DNA of 64,000 bases from CALAED01 sp036378315 (GCA_036378315.1 DASUWU010000205.1:17349-81348), one strand, 5' to 3'. Counted from the stretch's first letter, positions 1-8,075 are shown. Program-made: numbers and translations. Notes: generated from the letters alone by a model not told the origin.

Positions 1-1566
1 GCTCGCCGCGGGCAGCACGATGTCGGCGAGGTCGGCGGTGGGGCTGGTGAACATGTCGACGTGGACGAAGAAGTCCAGGGCCGTCAACGCGTCCCGCCCG
101 CGGGCGCTGTCGCCGTGCGCCATGACCAGGTTCGAGCCGAAGTTCACCAGCGCGCGCGCCGTGCCCGACAGGGCGGCGGTATAGAAGTCGGAACCGGTGA
201 TGAACTCGAACCGCGGTGGGCCGAGGGGCCGCTGGTCGATCCCGATCGCTTTCGCGCGCTGCTCGGCCGGCAGGAACTCGATGCCGTCGATGCGGTTGGA
301 CGGGACCGAGGAGAACAGGACGTTGCCGCCGGGCCCGTCGAGGCTGCCGGTCAGCGCGTAGAGCACGCCGATCGCTCGCGTGGTCTGCGTCGTGTTGCTC
401 TGCTGTTCGAGTCCGCTCCAGGTGTAGAAGGCGACCGGTCGCGACTCCCAGATGGTGCGGGCGGCCTCGATGATCTGCTCACCGGGCACACCGGTCAGTT
501 CCGCCGCGACCTCGGGCGGCATGCGACCGGCCTCCTGCGAGAGGAGGTCGAACACCGGACGGCAGGCGACGGAGCCCGTCGCGGCGGTGACCACCTCGTA
601 CGTGCCGGTGAGCGCGAGCCGCGCTTCGTCGGCCTCGTAACGGCCCTCGTCCGTCGAGTAGCGGATCGGTCGTGCCGTCGCGGTGTCCCAGGCGACGAAG
701 TCCCCCTGCCTCTCCTCCTCCCCGCCGCCGCCGAAGACCTCCGACGCGCGCAGCAGTCCGCCGGTGTCCTCGCGTACGAGCAGTGGCGCGTTGGTCCAGC
801 GGCGCACGAATGCCTCGTCGTACCAGTGGTTCGCGATCATCACATGCGTCATCGCCAGCGCCAGCGCGGCGTCCGTGCCGGGCCTTACCCGCAGCCAGTG
901 GTGAGCTTTGGTCGCCAGGCCGGCGCGGCGCGGATCGATCACGATCAGTCGTGCGCCGCGACGCAGCGCCGCCGTCGTGGCCGTGGCGTGGGCAAGGCGG
1001 GCCACCGACGGGTTGTAGCCCCAGTACAGGATGCAGTTCGCGTTCTCCAGGTCGGGCATGTATCCACCCGGCACCGGAGCGCCGTAGGTGTAGAGCGAGG
1101 CCAGATGCCGGCCCCACCCGCACAGTTCCATCGACACGAGGAGGTTCGGCGAACCGAACGCCCGCCGCAGCCGGGTGAGCCAGTCGACCGAGTCCGACAT
1201 CGCCGAGGTCGACGGCGAGGCGCTGCCGAACACCACGGACTCCGCACCGGCCTCGTCGGCGAGTGCCCGCAGCCGGGTGGCGACGGTGTCGAGTGCCTCC
1301 TCCCAGCTGATCCGCTGCCATCCCGGATCGGCGGAACCCTTCGGCGTCGTCCGCTTCACCGGATGCAGCAGCCGGTCGGTGTGGTTCACCAGCTCCGGTG
1401 CGGCCTTGCCCTTGACGCACAGCGCCTGCCCGGTCGGGTGGTCGGGGTCGGGCCTGAGCGCGGTGAGACGATCATCGACCACCGTTGCCCTGGCACCGCA
1501 GCGCGAGACACACAGCGGGCAGAACGTCGACACCTCGCGCGCGGCTTCGGCTGACTGCTGGCTCAT
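1..1566 (-). CDS. Molybdopterin-dependent oxidoreductase, 3' part cut by window edge
   Basis: The reading frame runs from an ATG at 1566 to the left edge without a stop, so only the first 522 residues are visible. The N-terminus has the 4Fe-4S pattern C-x2-C-x3-C-x27-C (CPLCVSRC, then a late Cys in ALCVKGK), typical of the bis-MGD family (formate dehydrogenase, nitrate, thiosulfate and polysulfide reductases). A Cys in MELCGWGR sits where the molybdenum ligand is expected, which suggests a Cys-ligated enzyme. MGD-binding stretches such as LYWGYNPS and VIDPRRA follow. A GGGGGGTGAT ribosome site lies 9 nt before the ATG. The start overlaps the 3' end of the upstream sialidase gene by 95 nt. The substrate cannot be told from this part. 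No TAT signal is visible, so a cytoplasmic enzyme is likely. Confidence 0.85.
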   Translation of the reverse strand, partial: MSQQSAEAAREVSTFCPLCVSRCGARATVVDDRLTALRPDPDHPTGQALCVKGKAAPELVNHTDRLLHPVKRTTPKGSADPGWQRISWEEALDTVATRLRALADEAGAESVVFGSASPSTSAMSDSVDWLTRLRRAFGSPNLLVSMELCGWGRHLASLYTYGAPVPGGYMPDLENANCILYWGYNPSVARLAHATATTAALRRGARLIVIDPRRAGLATKAHHWLRVRPGTDAALALAMTHVMIANHWYDEAFVRRWTNAPLLVREDTGGLLRASEVFGGGGEEERQGDFVAWDTATARPIRYSTDEGRYEADEARLALTGTYEVVTAATGSVACRPVFDLLSQEAGRMPPEVAAELTGVPGEQIIEAARTIWESRPVAFYTWSGLEQQSNTTQTTRAIGVLYALTGSLDGPGGNVLFSSVPSNRIDGIEFLPAEQRAKAIGIDQRPLGPPRFEFITGSDFYTAALSGTARALVNFGSNLVMAHGDSARGRDALTALDFFVHVDMFTSPTADLADIVLPAAS

Positions 1567-3058
1567 AACGCGACATCACCCCCCGATCGAGTATGAAGCA
1601 TCCGCCGACCCGGGCGATGACACAGCTCACCGCGTAGATCGCGGCCGGGTCTCCATCGGCGGGTTGGGCGAAGGCGGAGATGAAGTCGCGTCGCGTGTGG
1701 GCCAGACCCATGGTGTTGCCGAGGTAGAAGCCGGACGGACCGTCGGTGGTCAGCCGCGGGGCCCGGCGGATGTCGAAGGAGGCGCCGGTCAGCCGCACTT
1801 CCCTGCCGTACGCGCCGGGTGTGGTGCAGGAGCCGTGGCGCGCCGGCCGACAGGTCACCAGCCACCGGTCCGTCAGGAGGGAGGCGCCGCCGTCGTTGTG
1901 GCGAAAGTCGTAGTAGTCGACGGCAACGGTGCCGTCGGCCGTGACGTCGACCGACGGAGTGAAGGCCTGCTGGTTCTTCAACGGGATGGCGACCGGCGTG
2001 GCGTTGACCTTGACAGGTTCGCTCCACGTGCGGCCGCCGTCCGCCGAGGAGGACAGCGCGATGGCGTCGGCCTGGCCGCCGTTCCAGCGGGCGTCCTGCC
2101 ACGCGAGGTAGATCCGTCCGGTGGCCGGGTCTACGGCGGCGTCGGCCAGCAGGCTGCTCCCGCGCTGGACGGGATCGCCGGTCTCAGGGTCGGTGACGAA
2201 GTTCGAGCCGAGCCTGGCCACGATCGTCGGGGTCGACCAGGTACGGCCGTGGTCGGTCGAACGCATGACCGCGATGTGGGCGACCGGGTGCGCCGGGGTG
2301 TCGATGAGCGTGAAGAGGTGCGCCAGCGTTCCGTCCGGCAGGACTACGATCTGGTCGCCGGTGGCAAGGCGGCCATCGCCGGTGTCGAGGATCTTCCGCG
2401 CCGGGGACCAGGTGGCACCCGCGTCCAGGCTGCGATTGACGAAGACCTGGCCGCGGAACGACCCGCCCGCGGCAGTCGGCGTGGAGAACTTTGGAACGAC
2501 GCTGTAGACGCGGCGTCCGGACGGGTCGCTGGTGATCGATCCTCCGGCGTACGTGCCTTGGTCCGACCGGTACTCGGCGGCGAGGAGAAACGGCGTGCTC
2601 CAGGTCAGGCCGCCGTCGGCCGAGCGGGCCGCGACCCGCCCGCTGGCGCCGTGGTCGTCGGAGACTTTCGCCGAGAGCTGGACGACGCCGTCCGGGCCGA
2701 ACGAGATCGAGACGTTGTCGACGTAGTCGAATGTCCCGCCGTCACATCGCGTCATGCCGGCAACGACCGCTCGCCGCCAGGCGCGACCACCGTCGAAGCT
2801 CGCCCCCACGACAACTCCGCGAAACCGATCCTGGGTCCAGGCGGTCACCACGTTACGGACATCAACCGGGTTAACGGCGATGGCCGGTTCGACACCGCCC
2901 GGTGGAAGAACAGCGTCCTTGGCGCGTCCTGGGCAGTCGGCGAACGGACTCGGTCCCGACACCCGCACCAGAGGTCCCACCTGCGCCGCCCCCGCGGACG
3001 CAGGTACAGAACCCAAGCTCACACATATCCCCAACAGCCAGCCGATGATGTGCCGCAT
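1472..3058 (-). CDS. Secreted Asp-box sialidase/exo-glycosidase-like protein
   Basis: 528 residues from an ATG at 3058 with GGGGGAT about 6 nt upstream. A Sec signal peptide of about 25 residues (MRHIIGWLLGICVSLGSVPA) is followed by a six-bladed-propeller type protein with five Asp-box motifs (SFDGGRAW, SADGGLTW, SLDAGATW, STDHGRTW, SADGGRTW). This is the pattern of BNR-repeat sialidases and other secreted glycosidases. The catalytic Arg triad and Tyr could not be assigned by eye, so true sialidase activity is not shown. The last 30 or so codons overlap the next gene and are rich in Cys and Arg, unlike the usual end of this family, so the C-terminus may be a frameshifted tail. It is divergent from the isochorismatase gene across a 225-bp region with strong dyads. 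Confidence 0.8.
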   Translation of the reverse strand: MRHIIGWLLGICVSLGSVPASAGAAQVGPLVRVSGPSPFADCPGRAKDAVLPPGGVEPAIAVNPVDVRNVVTAWTQDRFRGVVVGASFDGGRAWRRAVVAGMTRCDGGTFDYVDNVSISFGPDGVVQLSAKVSDDHGASGRVAARSADGGLTWSTPFLLAAEYRSDQGTYAGGSITSDPSGRRVYSVVPKFSTPTAAGGSFRGQVFVNRSLDAGATWSPARKILDTGDGRLATGDQIVVLPDGTLAHLFTLIDTPAHPVAHIAVMRSTDHGRTWSTPTIVARLGSNFVTDPETGDPVQRGSSLLADAAVDPATGRIYLAWQDARWNGGQADAIALSSSADGGRTWSEPVKVNATPVAIPLKNQQAFTPSVDVTADGTVAVDYYDFRHNDGGASLLTDRWLVTCRPARHGSCTTPGAYGREVRLTGASFDIRRAPRLTTDGPSGFYLGNTMGLAHTRRDFISAFAQPADGDPAAIYAVSCVIARVGGCFILDRGVMSRYEPAVSRSRARGVDVLPAVCLALRCQGNGGR

Positions 3059-3173
3059 GCGATATCCCCCGTGAGAATGCCGGACCGTTCGCGCCGTGCC
3101 AGAGACGGCCGGCACACACCTGGATTGTGTCGGCTCCACCGGCCGCGGGAACACGCATGATCGCGTCAGCTTC

Positions 3174-3246
3174 CGGACCGATCCGGTCACGAAGGACGCC
3201 GCGCCAGCCCTTGACCGGATCGGTCCGCACTCCGGCACGATCGTGC
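3174..3246. promoter_or_regulatory. Paired operator dyads between sialidase and isochorismatase genes
   Basis: A perfect 16-bp inverted repeat has arms at 3174-3189 and 3212-3227. Each arm is itself a dyad: GACCGatcCGGTC on the left and GACCGgatCGGTC on the right, with centres 37 bp apart. A further perfect palindrome, GCACGATCGTGC, lies at 3235-3246. Two copies of a GACCG-N3-CGGTC dyad in a 225-bp divergent intergenic region look like binding sites for a dimeric repressor. The adjacent GlxA-type regulator and the nearby TetR protein are candidate binders, but nothing in the sequence decides between them. Confidence 0.55.
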
Positions 3247-3283
3247 ATGGTCCGATGGACTGGCCGGCCGACACAATCGCAGC

Positions 3284-3910
3284 ATGGATCAGCGTACGGA
3301 TCGTACGAACACGGCCCTGCTCGTCATCGATGTGCAGGAGTCCTTCCGGCAGCGTCCGATGTGGTCGCTGGTGTCCAACCCGGCCGTCATCGGCAATGTG
3401 CGCCGCCTGGTGGAGGCCGCCCGGGCACGCGGCGACCTCGTGGTGTGGGTCCTGCACGCCGAGCCCGGCACCGGCACCGTCTTCGACCCGGCGCTCGGGC
3501 ACGTGCACGTCATGGCCGAACTGAGTCCGGACGCGGGCGAGCCTGTGGTGACCAAGACCTCGATCAACGCGTTCACCACGACGAACCTGCAGCAGATCCT
3601 GACCACCCGCGGCATCCGCGAGCTCGTCGTCTGCGGCATCCGGACGGAGATGTGCTGTGAGACGACCACCCGGGTGGCCGCCGATCTCGGCTACGACGTC
3701 ACCTTCGTGACCGACGCCACCGCGACCTTCCCGATCGAGCATCGCGGCGCGCCCCCAGGACGTACACCGGCCGAGATCGCCGCCGACCCGCTGACCCTGC
3801 CGGCTGAGGACGTCGTCACGAGGACGGAGTACGCCATCTCGGGTAGCTTCGCCACCATCCGCACCGTCGCGGAGCTGACGGCGAGCCGGACGAGCCTTAC
3901 GGGGGCGTGA
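3284..3910 (+). CDS. Isochorismatase-family cysteine hydrolase
   Basis: 208 residues, the usual length of the family. The three catalytic residues of the isochorismatase fold are all recognisable: Asp in LLVIDVQE near residue 17, Lys in VVTKTSINAF near 88, and the nucleophile Cys in GIRTEMCCETT near 124, where CC leaves two candidates. The family hydrolyses vinyl ethers or C-N bonds (isochorismate, nicotinamide, N-carbamoyl compounds); which applies here is unknown. No clear ribosome site precedes the ATG at 3284. The gene ends 7 nt before a GlxA-type regulator on the same strand, a common pairing in actinomycetes in which the regulator controls the hydrolase. The upstream dyads at 3174-3246 fit that idea. 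Confidence 0.85.
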   Translation: MDQRTDRTNTALLVIDVQESFRQRPMWSLVSNPAVIGNVRRLVEAARARGDLVVWVLHAEPGTGTVFDPALGHVHVMAELSPDAGEPVVTKTSINAFTTTNLQQILTTRGIRELVVCGIRTEMCCETTTRVAADLGYDVTFVTDATATFPIEHRGAPPGRTPAEIAADPLTLPAEDVVTRTEYAISGSFATIRTVAELTASRTSLTGA

Positions 3911-3917
3911 CCAGATC

Positions 3918-4841
3918 GTGCGCAAGGTGCTGTTCCTCCTCATCCCGCAAGTGCACATCCTCGACCTGGCCGGCCCGGCCCAGGTTTTCTCCACCGCGGC
4001 CGACCTGGATCTGGGCTACCAGCTCGGCTATGTGGCCGAGCACGAAGACGTCCCCACCGCGCAAGGGCTCCCGCTGCGGGCCAGGACGGGCTGGCCCGAA
4101 CTCGGGCCGGACGATCTTCTCGTCGTACCCGGCTGGCGGATCACCACAGCCGCGGCGCACACCCCGCTGAGCGCCGCCACCGCACGGAAGCTGGCCGATC
4201 ACCACGCCGCGGGCGGCACCGTCGCCAGCGTATGCGCGGGAGCCTTCGCGCTCGGCCAAGCCGGCCTGCTCCACGGCCGCCGCGCCACCACCCATCACGA
4301 CCTGCAGGACGAACTGGCCCGCCGCCATCCACAAGCCACCGTCGTGCGCGACGTCCTGTACGTCGTCGACGGCCGCGTCGTGACCTCGGCGGGAATCGCC
4401 AGCGGCATCGACCTGGCTCTGCACCTGATCGCCGTCCGGCACGGTCCCGCCGTCGCCGCCCGCATCGCCCGCGAGATGGTCGTCTACACCCGCCGCAACG
4501 GCGACGATCAGCAGGCCAGCGCGATGCTCCGCCACCGTTCCCACCTCAACGACACCGTGCACGCCGTCCAGGACCTCATCGACGAGCGCTTCACCGAACG
4601 GCTGACCCTGGCCGACCTCGCCGCCGCCTCCGCCGTCAGCCAGCGGACCCTGGCCCGCCGCTTCACCCGCTCCATCGGCATGACACCGCTGCGCTACCAG
4701 CAGACACTACGGCTGGAGCGAGCCCAGAACCTCATCACCCAAGGCGTCACCGTCGAAGCCGCCGCACGAGCCGTCGGCTTCGAAGACGCCCGCATGCTCC
4801 GCCGACTCCGGACCCGACGGGCGGACCACACCGCGATGTAG
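3918..4841 (+). CDS. GlxA-family AraC-type transcriptional regulator, short C-terminus
   Basis: 307 residues from a GTG 7 nt after the hydrolase stop. Residues 1-170 form a DJ-1/PfpI (glutamine amidotransferase-like) domain with the elbow Cys in SVCAGAFALGQAG. Residues 215-300 hold an AraC HTH pair (TLADLAAASAVSQRTLARRF and a second helix set with AARAVGFEDARMLRRL). Relatives continue about 15 residues past that point with the conserved G-x2-P-x-x-Y/W-R end of AraC proteins; here the frame turns into RTRRADHTAM and stops. The second HTH may therefore be damaged or simply short. Its likely target is its own operon with the isochorismatase-like gene. Family known, ligand unknown. Confidence 0.85.
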   Translation: MRKVLFLLIPQVHILDLAGPAQVFSTAADLDLGYQLGYVAEHEDVPTAQGLPLRARTGWPELGPDDLLVVPGWRITTAAAHTPLSAATARKLADHHAAGGTVASVCAGAFALGQAGLLHGRRATTHHDLQDELARRHPQATVVRDVLYVVDGRVVTSAGIASGIDLALHLIAVRHGPAVAARIAREMVVYTRRNGDDQQASAMLRHRSHLNDTVHAVQDLIDERFTERLTLADLAAASAVSQRTLARRFTRSIGMTPLRYQQTLRLERAQNLITQGVTVEAAARAVGFEDARMLRRLRTRRADHTAM

Positions 4842-4867
4842 GCCGCACACCACTGGCCACGCCGCAT

Positions 4868-4899
4868 CCGTGCCGCGCCTCGCTCGCCTCGCGGCACGG
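4868..4899. terminator. Bidirectional terminator-like hairpin
   Basis: A perfect 10-bp stem, CCGTGCCGCG / CGCGGCACGG, with a 12-nt loop lies between the ends of two convergent genes, the GlxA regulator (stop 4841) and the small barrel protein (stop 4900). There is no clear T-tract, as is common in high-GC actinomycetes. Confidence 0.55.
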
Positions 4900-5175
4900 T
4901 CATTTGACCTCCTCCGGCCCGTACCAGACCCCGTCCGGCGAGCCGATCGCGCCGGCGCGCGCACGGGCGTCGGCGAGCGCGGTCGACCGGGCGAAGGCCC
5001 GCGCACGCCGGACATCGACCATGTCCATGGCCACGATGATGGTGTCGGGATCGTCCGCGTCGACGTAGGTGCCGGTCACCGCGAGCCCGTGGCGACGGCG
5101 CTCGGCATCCAGCTCAGGGTCGCGGAATACCGCGTTCCACCGTGCGACGTCCGCCACCTTCTGCTTGACCAGCAT
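4900..5175 (-). CDS. Small alpha+beta-barrel (monooxygenase/cyclase-like) protein
   Basis: 91 residues from the ATG at 5175, with GGGG 4-7 nt upstream. The beginning, MLVKQKVADVARWNAVF, and the alternation of short strands and helices with a hydrophobic IIVAMDMVD strand near the middle resemble dimeric alpha+beta barrel proteins (ABM-like, YCII-like). These include small monooxygenases, cyclases and stress proteins. No catalytic residue can be assigned. It is divergent from the TetR gene across a 114-bp region with an 18-bp imperfect inverted repeat, so TetR is its probable regulator. A GTG four codons upstream is an alternative start. Confidence 0.65.
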   Translation of the reverse strand: MLVKQKVADVARWNAVFRDPELDAERRRHGLAVTGTYVDADDPDTIIVAMDMVDVRRARAFARSTALADARARAGAIGSPDGVWYGPEEVK

Positions 5176-5202
5176 GATCCCCGACACGGTGGGCTCCCAA
5201 AG

Positions 5203-5274
5203 AGAATGATTGTTCTGTTTATACTCGGGAGTCTGTCCCGCCCCATCCTTACTGTCAAACAGAAGGAACGTTCT
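5203..5274. promoter_or_regulatory. Candidate TetR operator region
   Basis: Two 18-nt arms face each other at 5203-5220 and 5257-5274 and match at 14 of 18 positions, ending in TTCTGTTT / AAACAGAA. The right arm contains the palindrome GAACGTTC, and the left contains AGAA-N6-TTCT. Between them is a second perfect dyad, CGGGA-gtctg-TCCCG (5226-5240). The whole lies in the divergent region between a small barrel protein and a TetR gene, the classic place for a TetR operator controlling both. Confidence 0.55.
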
Positions 5275-5289
5275 CCTAGGATTTCGGCC

Positions 5290-5871
5290 ATGCCCCGACT
5301 GACCGAGCGCTCCCGCCAGGCACGCCGCCGGCGGATCCTCGACGCAGCGCAGCGCTGCTTCGCCCGCAGCGGTTTCCGCGCCACCTCGATGCAGGAGATC
5401 TTCACCGAGTCGGGCCTGTCCGCCGGCGCCGTCTACAGTCACTTCGCCAGCAAGGAAGAGATCATCGACACCATCGCCGAGGAGGTCATCCACGCCATCA
5501 CCGTGCCGTTGCACGGCGCTCTCGCCGCCGATGAGCCGCCGCCGCTCGGCGATGTGCTGGAATGCGTCTTGGACTCCCTACAGCGCGCGGACGTGGCCGC
5601 CATCGCGATCACGGTGTGGGGCGAGGCGGTCCGCAACGCGGATCTGCATCGACGGCTGGCCGCTCGCTATCACGCCATGCGCGACGACCTCGCCCGGCTC
5701 GTCGCCGCCCACCAGCAGCGCGGCGCCCTCCCAACGGACGTCCCGGCCGACCAGATCGCCCAGGTGCTCATCGCGCTCGGGCCCGCCTTCTTGCACCAGC
5801 GTGCGCTGGACCCCGAGACCGACGCCACCGACTTCGCCCATGGCCTGCACGCCTTGCTCAGGCCGACCTAG
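5290..5871 (+). CDS. TetR-family transcriptional repressor
   Basis: 193 residues starting at MPRLTERSRQ (ATG 5290); in-frame codons further upstream run through the operator region and were not used. Residues 12-58 are a standard TetR HTH (RRILDAAQRCFARSGFRATS, then LSAGAVYSHFASKEEII). The C-terminal ligand domain is helical, with LGDVLECVLDSL and a TetR_C-like end, VLIALGPAFLHQRALDP. It resembles the AcrR/BetI-like group that controls a divergently transcribed gene, here the 91-residue barrel protein. The ribosome site is weak, and the message may have a short leader from a promoter inside 5203-5274. The ligand is unknown. Confidence 0.85.
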   Translation: MPRLTERSRQARRRRILDAAQRCFARSGFRATSMQEIFTESGLSAGAVYSHFASKEEIIDTIAEEVIHAITVPLHGALAADEPPPLGDVLECVLDSLQRADVAAIAITVWGEAVRNADLHRRLAARYHAMRDDLARLVAAHQQRGALPTDVPADQIAQVLIALGPAFLHQRALDPETDATDFAHGLHALLRPT

Positions 5872-5947
5872 GTGCGCCGCTGCGGCCTCGGCGGAGGGGA
5901 GCCGAGACCGTGTCGCGGGTTGTCTGGTTGTGGTTGGCGGTGCGGGT

Positions 5948-7510
5948 TCAGGCGGTGGTGGGTGACGGAGCGGGCGCGGTGAGGTGTTGGTGGATGTGGT
6001 TGCTGATGAGGGTGTGAAGTCGGGTGGCGCAGTCGCGGTAGACGTGGAGAGGTTGTCCGGCTGGGTCGGGTAGGTCGGTGTCGGGGTCGAGGCAGACGGT
6101 GCGGTCGGCGGCCTCGGGTGCGACGGCGATGATCTGGTCGCGGTGGGCTTGGGTCATGCAGTAGATGACGTCGGCGTTGGCGCACATGGCTGGGGTGAGC
6201 GGCTGGGCGGTGTGGTCGAGGGGGGCGTCGATGCCGAGGTCGGCCAGGGCAGTGATGGCTTGGCGGGTGATGGGGGCGCCGGGTTCGTGGACGGTGAGGC
6301 CGGCGCAGTCGATGTGCCAGTGCCGGGTGGCGGGGTTGGCGGCGAGTTCGGTGCGGGCGATGGCGGCCGCCATGGGGGATCTGGAGGTGTTGCCGCCGCA
6401 GACGAACAGCAGGGTGCGCGCGCTCGGACTGCGCCTCTTTCGGTAGGCGAGGTAGGCGCCGATGGTGGGGTAGCTGAGCATGAGAGCGGCGCCGGCGACG
6501 GTGAGTGCGGCGATGTACTGGGGGTTGCTGGGCAGTGGCGCGGCGTACAGGCCGTGGAGGGCGAAGGAGGCGGCGACGCCGGCGAGCAGGCTGGACGTGA
6601 CGTGGACCGGCATGCAGAAGGAGAACTCGCGGGTGTCGAGGAAGATGAGGCTGGTCATGACATACAGGCCCTCGTAACACACGCCGATGAGCAGGGCCGG
6701 GATGACCAGCGGGGTGGTGAAGAAGGTCGTGAACCCGATCCGGAGCGCGTGCATCCACGGGCCGGCGTTGATGAGGGCCGGGATCGCGACGATGGCGAGC
6801 ATCATGAACGGCGTGGCCATGTGTTCTTCGATGAAGTACCGCCGGTCCTGCTGCCGGTCGCCGGTCTTGGCCAGCAGGCTCATGATGCGAAAGCGCATGG
6901 TGTAGCCCAAGCAGTACAGGCCGAGGCTCAAGATCGCGCCGATGGTGAGGACATAGTTGTGGATGTCGGTCAGCGCGATGATGGCCGAGGCCATGCACAG
7001 GGCGAGCGCGACCGCGGAGTACCAGTGGATGTGCCAGCGCCGGACCAGGTCCATCGTGGGAGAGATGATGAGGGTGCCGATGCGCATCAGCACCAGCATC
7101 AACACGATCGAGGCGCCGGGGAAGGTGAAGTTGAGCGTGGTGGTCAACACGATGATGGCCATCCAGAACCCGGCCTCGGCCGTCCGGCGAGCGGGGAAGG
7201 GGATGTTGCGGCCGGCGATCGGGCGACGCCGCGAGTATCGCCACCATCCGGTGGCGAGCACGAAGACCGGCATCGCGATCAGCTGCCCCAGCACGTGCGC
7301 GGGAAGCAAGACCAATCCACCGACCGGGTGGCCCATCCCCGGCAGCATCCCTCCGGATATGGACTTGGCCAGGGCGCTGTACGGCGTGTACCACAGGAAG
7401 TAGCCCACGCCCAGGGCGAACATCCCGAACGCCGTCACCCCTCGCTTGCTCATTCCCTTGTTCACTGCGCGGTTCGCCGCGGCGGTCCGGGCTTGATTCA
7501 TGGTCGTCAT
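5948..7510 (-). CDS. Polytopic membrane protein fused to low-molecular-weight tyrosine phosphatase
   Basis: 520 residues from the ATG at 7510, with a strong site GAGGAGGCGAC directly upstream. Residues 25-355 carry about ten hydrophobic helices (for example GVTAFGMFALGVGYFLWYT, ASIVLMLVLMRIGTLIIS, AALTVAGAALMLSYPTIGAY), loosely like drug/metabolite-transporter family proteins. After a basic linker (YRKRRSPSAR), residues 365-505 form a low-molecular-weight protein tyrosine phosphatase: P-loop C371-G-G-N-T-S-R377-S with C-x5-R-S, and an acid loop DLPDP at 479-483. The usual second Cys of CxGNxCRS is replaced by Ser. Both ends match full domains, so this is a real fusion and not a frameshift. 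The cytoplasmic phosphatase may act on the transported or sensed molecule, or on a protein. Function unknown. Confidence 0.75.
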   Translation of the reverse strand: MTTMNQARTAAANRAVNKGMSKRGVTAFGMFALGVGYFLWYTPYSALAKSISGGMLPGMGHPVGGLVLLPAHVLGQLIAMPVFVLATGWWRYSRRRPIAGRNIPFPARRTAEAGFWMAIIVLTTTLNFTFPGASIVLMLVLMRIGTLIISPTMDLVRRWHIHWYSAVALALCMASAIIALTDIHNYVLTIGAILSLGLYCLGYTMRFRIMSLLAKTGDRQQDRRYFIEEHMATPFMMLAIVAIPALINAGPWMHALRIGFTTFFTTPLVIPALLIGVCYEGLYVMTSLIFLDTREFSFCMPVHVTSSLLAGVAASFALHGLYAAPLPSNPQYIAALTVAGAALMLSYPTIGAYLAYRKRRSPSARTLLFVCGGNTSRSPMAAAIARTELAANPATRHWHIDCAGLTVHEPGAPITRQAITALADLGIDAPLDHTAQPLTPAMCANADVIYCMTQAHRDQIIAVAPEAADRTVCLDPDTDLPDPAGQPLHVYRDCATRLHTLISNHIHQHLTAPAPSPTTA

Positions 7511-8075
7511 GTCGCCTCCTCGGCTGATGTGCCGAGCAAAATTGGCGGGTAGGCCAATTCCCCCGCGGGTCGCTCGGGAAGTGCCCGCTTCGGATGATTT
7601 CCCGCAGTTTGTCATTGCAGGTCAGCGGCAACAAGAGCTTCCCTCGGCTTAACTGTCCATGGGGATAAATGTCAAAGATCAGAATGGCGTGTGACCATCG
7701 ACAACCCCCTCGGGCAAAGCCGGGCGTAAGGCCGCAGGCCGGTCCTCGCGCGATTATTGGCGGCAGCCCGGAAAAGGCGATTGTTCCACGCTTGTCGACA
7801 TTGTTCGAATGGTACGGAACAAGTTCCGCCAATTGGAGAAAAGTGCTACGGATGTCTGGCGCGGCCCGGGCGGCGACCGATAGGGCGTAGCCGCGCAGGA
7901 TGGGTCGACGACAGGACCGCCGTGCGGGTCCGTCCGACCGCACCGGATATTCGCGCGCCTCCAGCGCATCGGCGGCGGGGCAGCAAGATCACGACATGCG
8001 AGCGCAGAACGAGCACAACGCGCGAAGAAAAATCCAGGCACCTTCGAAGCATCGAGGTGCCCAGGTCAGAAGGGG
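7511..8075. other. 565-bp gene-poor region upstream of the phosphatase fusion
   Basis: No convincing coding frame on either strand. The region is visibly lower in GC than its surroundings. It holds several perfect dyads: AATTGGC-N6-GCCAATT at 7540-7559, 30 nt upstream of the fusion gene, CGGAAC-AA-GTTCCG at 7815-7828, and CCAATTGG at 7829-7836. The GCCAATT core occurs in both the first and the last. It may hold the promoter and operators of the fusion gene and the 3' flank of tRNA-Lys. Confidence 0.5.
7540..7559. promoter_or_regulatory. Dyad AATTGGC-N6-GCCAATT before the phosphatase fusion
   Basis: Perfect 7-bp arms with a 6-nt spacer, ending 30 nt before the start codon of the phosphatase fusion gene. 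The same GCCAATT core recurs as CCAATTGG about 280 bp further upstream. It is a candidate operator; no cognate regulator gene is adjacent. Confidence 0.35.

Noticed and set aside
61..3160. Long plus-strand frames (497 and 661 codons) across the left end
   Set aside because: They are antisense to the molybdopterin oxidoreductase and sialidase genes and have the Arg/Gly/Pro/Val-rich composition of shadow frames in high-GC DNA.
6143..7552. 469-codon plus-strand frame
   Set aside because: Antisense to the phosphatase fusion; sequence is a low-complexity Gly/Asp/Glu/Val shadow without any domain.
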